Under the pieces are notes generated by a model, which worked only from the letters and a program-made list of their open reading frames with translations, ran no database searches and was not told the DNA's origin. Positions 16,943 to 23,835 of a stretch of 64,000 nucleotides of DNA are shown here, in pieces. This DNA is from Aquimonas sp041395245 (GTDB lineage Bacteria > Pseudomonadota > Gammaproteobacteria > Xanthomonadales > Xanthomonadaceae). The stretch covers positions 1-64,000 of the forward strand of contig JAWLAY010000020.1 of assembly GCA_041395245.1 (NCBI GenBank), read 5' to 3'. Positions within the stretch are counted from its first letter, which is position 1. Each line of letters opens with the position of its first letter. The translations under genes and the position numbers were made by a program.

Positions 16943-17617
16943 TCAGTTGTCCTCGTCCTCGCTGGGCAATTTCGAGGCACGCCCTTCGACGGTGAGCTTG
17001 CCCGCGAGCAACACGGCCTGGGTGCGCGAATGCGCGCCGAGCTTGCGCAGGATCGCGGTCATGTGGGCCTTGATGGTCGCCTCGGACACGTTCAATTCGT
17101 AAGCGATCTGCTTGTTCAGCAAGCCGTTGCAGACCATGGTCAGCACGCGGTACTGCTGCGGCGTCAGCTCGGCGATCTTGCTGGCCAGCGCTTCTTCTTC
17201 CGGGTCGAGGGACACCGCCGAGCTACTCACGCCAGGCGGCAGCCAGGTGTCACCATCCAGCACCGCATTGATCGCCTTGGCGATCTGTTCCACATCGGCG
17301 GACTTGGGGATGAAACCGGAAGCGCCATGACCCAGCGCGCGTCGCATCAGCGCCGGATCTTCACGGGCAGAGACGATCAGCACCGGCAAGGTCGGAAACG
17401 CCGCGCGCATGTAGACCAGCGCCGAAAAGCCATGTGCGCCGGGCATGTTCAGATCGAGCAGTACCAGTTCCGCCTGCTGATGCCGTTGCGCCAGCTCGCT
17501 GAGGCTGTCGACCGAATCGGCCTCCAGCAATCGGGCGTCCGGAAGAATCTGCGCCACCGTGCGACGCAGCGCGTCGCGAAACAACGGGTGGTCATCGGCA
17601 ATCAGGATCTCGCGCAT
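16943..17617 (-). CDS. LuxR-type response regulator, CrbR/ErdR-like
   Basis: 224 residues. Receiver domain: ILIADDHPLFRDALR with the acidic pair, phospho-acceptor Asp in LVLLDLNMPGAHG, Thr/Ser in LIVSARED and Lys in GFIPKSA. DNA-binding domain: LTPQQYRVLTMVCNGLLNKQIAYELNVSEATIKAHM, a LuxR/FixJ helix-turn-helix. ATG 17617 is chosen because the receiver fold starts there; an upstream start at 17707 adds 30 residues without domain content. It lies 100 bases downstream of acs. In Vibrio and Pseudomonas the CrbR/ErdR regulator activates acs and carboxylate uptake genes under a CrbS/MxtR-type kinase, so the same role is inferred. The kinase gene is not in the window. Confidence 0.85.
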   Translation of the reverse strand: MREILIADDHPLFRDALRRTVAQILPDARLLEADSVDSLSELAQRHQQAELVLLDLNMPGAHGFSALVYMRAAFPTLPVLIVSAREDPALMRRALGHGASGFIPKSADVEQIAKAINAVLDGDTWLPPGVSSSAVSLDPEEEALASKIAELTPQQYRVLTMVCNGLLNKQIAYELNVSEATIKAHMTAILRKLGAHSRTQAVLLAGKLTVEGRASKLPSEDEDN

Positions 17618-17717
17618 GAGGGGCTCGGCGTCCGGACGGGGAGGATGATCCCCGTCAGACTGCCCGAACAGCCAGCGCGCGTCCATGCCTGCGTGTCGTG
17701 CGTTCACAGCGGCGGTG

Positions 17718-19664
17718 TTACTTCAGGAAACGCTCACGGACGAGGTTCTCGACCACGCTGGGATCAGCCAGGGTCGAGGTGTCGCCCAACTGGTCGGGTG
17801 CGTTCTCGGCGATCTTGCGCAGGATGCGCCGCATGATCTTGCCCGAACGCGTCTTGGGCAGGCCGGGTGCCCACTGGATGAAGTCCGGCGTGGCGATCGG
17901 GCCGATTTCCTTGCGTACCCAGTTCGCCAGTTCCTTGCGCAGTTCTTCGGTGGGTTCTTCCCCGGCATTCAAGGTGACGTAGGCATAGATGCCCTGACCC
18001 TTGATGTCATGCGGGCAACCGACCACGGCCGCTTCGGCCACCTTGGGATGGGCGACCAGTGCGCTTTCCACTTCGGCGGTGCCCATGCGATGGCCGGAGA
18101 CGTTGATGACGTCGTCGACGCGACCGGTGATCCAGTAGTAACCATCGGCGTCGCGCCGCGCGCCGTCACCGGTGAAGTACATGCCGGGGAAGGTCTTGAA
18201 GTAGGTGTCGATGAAGCGCTGATGATCGCCGTAGACGGTGCGCATCTGACCCGGCCAGGAATCCAGCAGCACCAGATTGCCTTCGGTCGCACCTTCCAGA
18301 ATAGTGCCCTGGCCATCAACGATGGCGGGCATCACACCGAAGAACGGCTTGGTGGCCGAACCGGGCTTCTGCGGAATGGCACCGGGCAGCGGTGTGATCA
18401 GGATGCCGCCGGTTTCGGTTTGCCACCAGGTATCCACGATCGGACAACGGTTTTCACCGACCACGCGGTAGTACCACTCCCAGGCTTCGGGATTGATCGG
18501 CTCGCCAACCGAGCCCAGCAAACGCAAACTCTGGCGCGAGGTGCGCTTGACCGGCTCTTCGCCCTCACGCATCAGCGCACGAATCGCGGTCGGAGCGGTG
18601 TAGAACAGGGTGACGTTGTGCTTGTCGCAGACATCCCAGAAACGGCTCACGCTGGGATAGTTCGGCACGCCTTCGAACATCAGCGTGGTGGCGCCGTTGC
18701 ACAGCGGACCGTAGACGACATAGCTGTGACCAGTGACCCAACCGACGTCGGCCGTGCACCAGAACACGTCGTCATCGCGCACATCGAACACCGCTTCGTG
18801 GGTGAAGCTGGCATAGGTGAGATAGCCACCGGTGGTATGCAGTACGCCCTTCGGTTTGCCGGTCGAGCCCGAGGTGTAGAGGATGAACAAGGGGTCTTCC
18901 GCATTCATGCGCGCGGGTTCGCATTCGGCGGGTTGGCCTTCAACCAGGACGTCGTAGTAGCGATCACGCGGTGCCTGCATGTCGACCGGTGTACCGGTGC
19001 GACGCACCACGATCACCGTCTCCACGCAGCTGGTGTCGGGATTCTTCAACGCGGCATCGACGTTCGCCTTCAGGGGCACTTTCTTGCCGCCGCGCATGCT
19101 CTCGTCGGAGGTGATGACAAGGCGACTGCCGCAGTCGGCGATGCGCCCGGACAGCGCATCCGGCGAGAAGCCGCCGAATACGATGGAATGCATGGCGCCG
19201 ATGCGCGCACAAGCCAGCATCGCGACCGCCGCTTCCGGAATCATCGGCAGATAAATGGTGACCCGATCACCGCGTTGCACACCCAGATTGCGAAGGGCGT
19301 TGGCGAACTTGCAGACGCGCTCGTAGAGATCGCGATAGCTGATGTGCTGACTCTCATCGGGGCTGTCGCCTTCCCAGATGATGGCGGTCTTGTCGCCGCG
19401 TGTGGCGAGGTGGCGATCCAGACAGTTGACGCTGAGGTTCAGCTCACCGTCTTCGAACCACTTGATGTGCAGCAGGTGTGGATCGTAAGAGACGTTCTTG
19501 ATCTTGGTCGGGAACTTGTACCAGTCCAGGCGTTGCGCGGCCTTGGCCCAGAACGCCTCGTTCTGCTGGATCGATTCGGCGTAATCGCGGGCATAGGTTT
19601 CCGGCGTGTAGCGCGCTTTTGCCGTGAACTCGGCAGAGGCGGAATAGATGATTTCAGCAGACAT
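17718..19664 (-). CDS. acs: Acetate--CoA ligase
   Basis: 648 residues, normal for bacterial acetyl-CoA synthetase. It makes acetyl-CoA from acetate, ATP and CoA in the cytoplasm. Motifs: ATP-binding YTSGSTGKPKGV, the WWQTETGG adenylation motif, the hinge/GHRMGTAEVESAL region, and C-terminal PKTRSGKIMRR holding the lysine that is acetylated in homologues to switch off the enzyme. Full family collinearity runs from the N-terminal WAKAAQRLDW to the end. It is divergent from the porin gene, 213 bases away, and upstream of the CrbR-like regulator. Together with the symporter genes it forms an acetate uptake and activation module. Confidence 0.96.
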   Translation of the reverse strand: MSAEIIYSASAEFTAKARYTPETYARDYAESIQQNEAFWAKAAQRLDWYKFPTKIKNVSYDPHLLHIKWFEDGELNLSVNCLDRHLATRGDKTAIIWEGDSPDESQHISYRDLYERVCKFANALRNLGVQRGDRVTIYLPMIPEAAVAMLACARIGAMHSIVFGGFSPDALSGRIADCGSRLVITSDESMRGGKKVPLKANVDAALKNPDTSCVETVIVVRRTGTPVDMQAPRDRYYDVLVEGQPAECEPARMNAEDPLFILYTSGSTGKPKGVLHTTGGYLTYASFTHEAVFDVRDDDVFWCTADVGWVTGHSYVVYGPLCNGATTLMFEGVPNYPSVSRFWDVCDKHNVTLFYTAPTAIRALMREGEEPVKRTSRQSLRLLGSVGEPINPEAWEWYYRVVGENRCPIVDTWWQTETGGILITPLPGAIPQKPGSATKPFFGVMPAIVDGQGTILEGATEGNLVLLDSWPGQMRTVYGDHQRFIDTYFKTFPGMYFTGDGARRDADGYYWITGRVDDVINVSGHRMGTAEVESALVAHPKVAEAAVVGCPHDIKGQGIYAYVTLNAGEEPTEELRKELANWVRKEIGPIATPDFIQWAPGLPKTRSGKIMRRILRKIAENAPDQLGDTSTLADPSVVENLVRERFLK

Positions 19665-19765
19665 GCGCAGTGCTCCCTGTGAATGATCCTGTTTTGCCGC
19701 GCGCCTGCTCGGTGCGCGTTACAAGCTCAGTCTAGCGCCGCAAAACCCCGCTGGATCAAGCACTT

Positions 19766-19777
19766 CGACCATGGTCG
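19766..19777. promoter_or_regulatory. Perfect 12-bp palindrome in the acs/porin divergent promoter region
   Basis: The sequence cgaccatggtcg equals its own reverse complement. It lies in the 213-base gap between the divergent acs (start 19664) and porin (start 19878) genes, where an operator for a dimeric regulator is expected. The CrbR-like regulator is an obvious candidate, but its site is not known here. A related partial copy (agaccatcgtgg) occurs about 40 bases further on. Confidence 0.35.
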
Positions 19778-19877
19778 CAAAACCGCAGCAATCGCCTGCG
19801 ACTTAGACCATCGTGGAATGGTTTGCTGCACTGCGACGCTCCCAGACTCGGTCTGCAACTCTGGGAGGGAGTGCTTT

Positions 19878-21197
19878 ATGACCATTCAACGACGCAACAA
19901 ACACAGCCTGTTGGCCCTGGCCGTCGCCGGCGCCTTGATGATCCCACTGGGCGCCAGCGCCCAAAGTGAACGCGAAGCCGCACTGGAGGCGCGTGTCGCC
20001 GAACTCGAGCGCCTCGTAATGGAATTGGCCAAGCAGCAGGCAGCAGCGCCCGCCGCACCGGCAGCGAGAGTGCCGGCGGGCCAACAGCCCATTCAGGCCA
20101 CCACGATCAGCACCACGGCCAATCCCGGCACCACGTTCAGCTACGGCGGTTTCATCAAGGTTAACAACGCCCTGACGGACTACAGCGATGGCAATCCCGC
20201 CGCACTCGCGCTGATCCGTGACTTCAACGTTCCCGGCGCCATTCCGGTCGGTGGCGTTGGTGAGTCCGCCGTGTTCGACAGCCATGCCAAGTACAGCCGG
20301 TTCTGGTTCAAGACCGATACGCTGTTGGACAACGGCGACAAGCTGGGTTCGATGTTCGAGCTCGACTTCGGTGTTCCGACTGGCGGTGACGAGCGCGTGA
20401 CCAACCGCTACAACCCGAGCCTGCGTCGCGCTTTCCTGACCTACAACAACTGGTTGTTCGGTCAGGAGTGGTCGAACTTCATGGAATTGGGTGCGCTGCC
20501 GGAAAGCACCGACTTCCTCGGGCCATCAGAGGGCATGGTGTTCAACCGCCAGTCGCAAATCCGCTATACCAAGGGCCCGTGGTCGATATCGGTTGAAAAC
20601 CCGGAAACGACGGTTCTGCCCTATCGCGGTGGTGCTCGCGTGGTCACCGACGAGAACACGATGCCCGACATCACCGCGCGCTACTCGCACAAGGCGGGTT
20701 GGGGTTTTGTCTCGGTGGCAGGCATCCTGCGGCAACTGCGTCAGGACTCCGCCAGCGTGTCCGACAGTGCCACCGGCTTTGGCGTCAGCGTGACCAGCAA
20801 GATCCTGTTTGGTCAGGACGATTTGCGCTTGATGGTTTCGTCGGGCTCGGGTATCGGGCGCTACATCGGCATCAATCTGTTCGAGGATGCCGTCGCCGAT
20901 GCCTCGGGTGATCTGGACACGCTGGATGTGCTGGCGGCCTACGCCTCGTATCGGCATGTCTGGACCGGAACCTGGCGTTCGAACTTCACGTTGGGCTACG
21001 CCTCCGTGGACAACGACTCGGCAATCACCGGCATGAATGCCAATGCAGAAGCCAGCAGCGCACGTGTGAACCTGTTCTGGTCGCCCGCTCCCAAGTTCGA
21101 TCTCGGTTTCGAAGTTTCCACCGGCAAACGCGAACTGGAGAACGGAACTTCCGGGACGATGAATCGCATCGACTTCCAGGCCAAGTACGCCTTCTGA
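19878..21197 (+). CDS. DcaP-like outer-membrane porin
   Basis: 439 residues. Signal peptide (LLALAVAGALMIPLGASAQ), then a short coiled coil (REAALEARVAELERLVMELAKQQ) and an Ala/Pro linker, then a barrel of about 350 residues beginning FSYGGFIKVNNAL and ending in FQAKYAF with a terminal Phe. This coiled-coil-plus-barrel layout matches the DcaP-like trimeric porins, which pass negatively charged small molecules such as dicarboxylates. ATG 19878 has a GGAGGGA Shine-Dalgarno; an upstream in-frame extension is ignored because it precedes the signal peptide. It is 17 bases upstream of the symporter small subunit and is probably co-transcribed with both symporter genes. Confidence 0.85.
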   Translation: MTIQRRNKHSLLALAVAGALMIPLGASAQSEREAALEARVAELERLVMELAKQQAAAPAAPAARVPAGQQPIQATTISTTANPGTTFSYGGFIKVNNALTDYSDGNPAALALIRDFNVPGAIPVGGVGESAVFDSHAKYSRFWFKTDTLLDNGDKLGSMFELDFGVPTGGDERVTNRYNPSLRRAFLTYNNWLFGQEWSNFMELGALPESTDFLGPSEGMVFNRQSQIRYTKGPWSISVENPETTVLPYRGGARVVTDENTMPDITARYSHKAGWGFVSVAGILRQLRQDSASVSDSATGFGVSVTSKILFGQDDLRLMVSSGSGIGRYIGINLFEDAVADASGDLDTLDVLAAYASYRHVWTGTWRSNFTLGYASVDNDSAITGMNANAEASSARVNLFWSPAPKFDLGFEVSTGKRELENGTSGTMNRIDFQAKYAF

Positions 21198-21214
21198 TTA
21201 CCTAGGGGAAATCC

Positions 21215-21478
21215 ATGTCCACAACCAATAAAGGTCATGCCGACTTCTGGCGGGCCAATCTCCGACTGATGTTCATGCTGCTGGCAGTCTGGTTTGCGGT
21301 GTCCTTCGGGGCCGGCATCCTGTTTGCCGACCAGCTCAACAACATCCAACTGTTCGGCTTCAAGCTCGGGTTCTTCTTCGCCCAGCAGGGTGCCATCTAT
21401 GTCTTCGTTGCCCTGATCTACTTCTATGCCTGGCGCATGAACAAGATCGAACGCGACTACGACGTCCACGAAGACTGA
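21215..21478 (+). CDS. DUF4212 sodium:solute symporter small subunit
   Basis: 87 residues with two membrane spans (LMFMLLAVWFAVSFGAGILFA and GAIYVFVALIYFYAWRM), FWRANLRL before the first span and an acidic tail (DYDVHED). This is the standard small partner of the VC_2705-type sodium:solute symporter. It lies 17 bases after the porin stop and 10 bases before the large subunit, so all three genes should be one transcript. The small subunit role (assembly or modulation) is inferred in the family and not proven. Confidence 0.88.
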   Translation: MSTTNKGHADFWRANLRLMFMLLAVWFAVSFGAGILFADQLNNIQLFGFKLGFFFAQQGAIYVFVALIYFYAWRMNKIERDYDVHED

Positions 21479-21488
21479 GGAACATCCC

Positions 21489-23204
21489 ATGTCAGTACAG
21501 CTTTGGACCTACATCATCGTCGGACTGTCTTTCTCGCTCTACATTGGCATTGCCTTGTGGGCGCGTGTCGGCAGCACGCGTGACTTCTACGTCGCCGGTG
21601 GCGGCGTGCATCCGATCGTCAACGGTATGGCGACCGCGGCGGACTGGATGTCTGCGGCATCGTTCATTTCGATGGCAGGCCTGATCTCCTTCATGGGCTA
21701 TGACGGCGCGGTGTACCTGCTCGGCTGGACCGGTGGCTACGTGCTGCTTGCCCTGCTGCTGGCACCGTATCTGCGCAAGTTCGGCAAGTTCACCGTGCCG
21801 GACTTCGTCGGGGATCGCTACTACTCCGACACCGCGCGTCTGGTGGCGGTGGTCTGCGCGATCTTCGTATCGTTCACCTACGTTGCCGGGCAGATGCGCG
21901 GCGTCGGCATCGTGTTCAGTCGCTTCCTCGAAGTGGACATCAACACGGGCGTGGTGATCGGTATGGCCATCGTGTTCTTCTACGCGGTGCTTGGCGGAAT
22001 GAAGGGCATCACCTACACCCAGGTAGCGCAGTACTGCGTGCTGATCTTCGCCTACATGGTGCCAGCGATCTTTATTTCGTTGATGCTGACCGGCAATGCG
22101 ATTCCGCAGTTGGGCTTCGGCAGCACGCTGGCGGATGGTTCCGGCACGTACTTGCTCGACAAACTGGATGGTTTGACTACCCAACTAGGCTTTGGTGCCT
22201 ACACGGATGGCACCAAACCGATGGCAGACGTGGTGGCCATTACCCTGGCATTGATGGTGGGTACCGCCGGTTTGCCGCACGTGATCGTCCGTTTCTTCAC
22301 CGTGCCGAAGGTCCGTGACGCCCGCAAGTCGGCGGGTTGGGCATTGCTGTTCATCGCGATCCTCTACACCACGGCCCCGGCGGTCGCTTCGTTCGCTCGC
22401 GTCAACATGATCGAGACGATCAATGGCGTGGACGGTCAGGGCACCTTGCGCACCGAGGCACCGAGCTGGATCGGCAACTGGGAAAAGACCGGGCTGATCA
22501 AGTGGGAGGACAAGAACGGCGATGGCCGCATGTTCTATGCCAAGGACGCGCGCAACGAGATGACCATCGACAAGGACATCATGGTGCTGGCCAATCCGGA
22601 AATTGCCAACCTTCCGGCCTGGGTCATCGCCTTGGTAGCCGCCGGTGGTCTCGCTGCCGCACTGTCCACGGCGGCAGGGCTCCTGCTGGTGATCAGTTCC
22701 GCCATCTCGCATGACCTGCTGAAGAAAGTCGTGATGCCAAACATCACCGAAAAGCAGGAACTGTTGTTCGCTCGAATCGCGGCTGCGGGTGCGATCGTGG
22801 TGGCCGGTCTACTGGGCATCTATCCGCCCGGTTTCGTTGCGGAAGTGGTGGCCTTCGCCTTCGGTCTGGCGGCGGCGTCGTTCTTCCCGGCGATCATGCT
22901 CGGCATTTTCGACAAGCGCACCAACATGCAGGGTGCCATTGCCGGCATGCTGACCGGTCTGATCTTCACGATCGGCTACATTCTCTACTTCAAGGGCATC
23001 TTCATCACGCCGATGGCTGAGAACATCCCAGCCAACTGGCTGTTCGGCATCTCGCCGGAAGGCATTGGCTCGGTGGGCATGCTGTTGAACTTTGTCGTGG
23101 CCCTGGTGGTGTCGCGGATCACCCCGCCGCCACCGGCAGAGGTTCAGGCGATGGTCGACAGCATCCGAATCCCACGCGGCGCGGGTTCGGCTAGCCATCA
23201 CTGA
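21489..23204 (+). CDS. Sodium:solute symporter large subunit (VC_2705 subfamily, ActP-like)
   Basis: 571 residues and about 13 spans of the SSS family. Diagnostic stretches are DFYVAGGGVHPIVNGMATAADWMSAASFISMAG, the conserved FTYVAGQMRGVGIVFSRF and GLPHVIVRFFTVP, plus the AAALSTAAGLLLVISSAISHD region. A soluble insertion at about residues 305-375 (EAPSWIGNWEKTGLIKWEDKNGDGRM) is typical of this subfamily. The neighbours (acs, small subunit, porin) point to acetate or another short carboxylate as substrate, taken up with Na+. A strong terminator follows. Confidence 0.92.
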   Translation: MSVQLWTYIIVGLSFSLYIGIALWARVGSTRDFYVAGGGVHPIVNGMATAADWMSAASFISMAGLISFMGYDGAVYLLGWTGGYVLLALLLAPYLRKFGKFTVPDFVGDRYYSDTARLVAVVCAIFVSFTYVAGQMRGVGIVFSRFLEVDINTGVVIGMAIVFFYAVLGGMKGITYTQVAQYCVLIFAYMVPAIFISLMLTGNAIPQLGFGSTLADGSGTYLLDKLDGLTTQLGFGAYTDGTKPMADVVAITLALMVGTAGLPHVIVRFFTVPKVRDARKSAGWALLFIAILYTTAPAVASFARVNMIETINGVDGQGTLRTEAPSWIGNWEKTGLIKWEDKNGDGRMFYAKDARNEMTIDKDIMVLANPEIANLPAWVIALVAAGGLAAALSTAAGLLLVISSAISHDLLKKVVMPNITEKQELLFARIAAAGAIVVAGLLGIYPPGFVAEVVAFAFGLAAASFFPAIMLGIFDKRTNMQGAIAGMLTGLIFTIGYILYFKGIFITPMAENIPANWLFGISPEGIGSVGMLLNFVVALVVSRITPPPPAEVQAMVDSIRIPRGAGSASHH

Positions 23205-23227
23205 CCGCTGCGTTGTCGAGGCAAAGC

Positions 23228-23258
23228 AAAAGGGCGACCCAACGGGTCGCCCTTTTTT
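23228..23258. terminator. Strong bidirectional terminator after the symporter operon
   Basis: An A-run, then a stem of agggcgaccc / gggtcgccct with a 3-base loop, then six Ts. The A-run on one side and T-run on the other let it work on both strands. It separates the symporter operon from the convergent small membrane protein gene. Confidence 0.9.
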
Positions 23259-23315
23259 GTTGGTGCCAGCAAACAGTAAATGGATTGGAACCATCCGACG
23301 CGGGATCGAGACGGC

Positions 23316-23579
23316 TCAGTGGTCGCCAGCAGGCTCGCTGTCGGCAACCTTGCGTTGCGCCTGGGCGCGCAGGCGCGCCATTTCTTCCGGACCCAACAGC
23401 TGCGACGCATCGCGCGACTGCCCGGCAATCCGTGATGACACCAGCACCAGAGTGCCGTAGACCATCGCGATCAGCGAAATCAGCAGACACAGTGCGGCCA
23501 AGCCCATGGACTGGGTCTTGAACACGACCGCAAAGGAGATGAGGGCGAGCGCATAGCTGGCCCAAGGCTTCCAAGACAT
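23316..23579 (-). CDS. Small two-TM membrane protein of unknown function
   Basis: 87 residues beginning MSWKPWASYALALISFAVVF with a second hydrophobic segment (LAALCLLISLIAMVYGTLVLVS) and a cytoplasmic-looking charged tail (LGPEEMARLRAQAQRK). ATG 23579 is chosen over 23603 because GGAG lies 8-9 bases before it. Not recognised. It points at the symporter operon and shares the bidirectional terminator. Confidence 0.6.
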   Translation of the reverse strand: MSWKPWASYALALISFAVVFKTQSMGLAALCLLISLIAMVYGTLVLVSSRIAGQSRDASQLLGPEEMARLRAQAQRKVADSEPAGDH

Positions 23580-23682
23580 AAGGTGCTCCACCTGCAATGC
23601 CACGTCCTGAGTTTATCGTGTTCTTCGCTGCCACGCAGGTGTCTGATCCGAACACAGCGCCGTCGGTCGGCAGATTTGCTCA

Positions 23683-23707
23683 CAAATCACGACGATGTCG
23701 TGATTTG
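23683..23707. promoter_or_regulatory. Perfect 11-bp inverted repeat upstream of the Asp-box protein gene
   Basis: Arms caaatcacgac and gtcgtgatttg match perfectly around a 3-base centre (gat). It lies in the 256-base divergent gap between the small membrane protein (start 23579) and the propeller protein (start 23836). There is no T-run, so an operator for a dimeric regulator is more likely than a terminator. Confidence 0.5.
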
Positions 23708-23835
23708 CCATCAAACTGCGTTTACTGTCGGATTGGTTTAAAACCCACATACTCGCCAGCGGATCTGGACCTGGAGTTCACGGGCCCGAGTGGGCGGCAA
23801 GTATCCCAACATATTGGCGGTGGCGGAGGCAGCAC

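Noticed and set aside
17685..19682. A long open frame of about 665 codons on the + strand across the acs region
   Set aside because: It is antisense to a full-length, motif-complete acs. High GC keeps the opposite frame open. The translation is His/Arg/Gly-rich with no domain.
23790..23830. Similarity between the leader of the propeller gene (gtatcccaacatattgg) and the leader region at 53550-53575 (gataccccaatgtatggg)
   Set aside because: Only a loose match of about ten in fourteen bases, in opposite orientation relative to the genes; likely chance without a search of other leaders.
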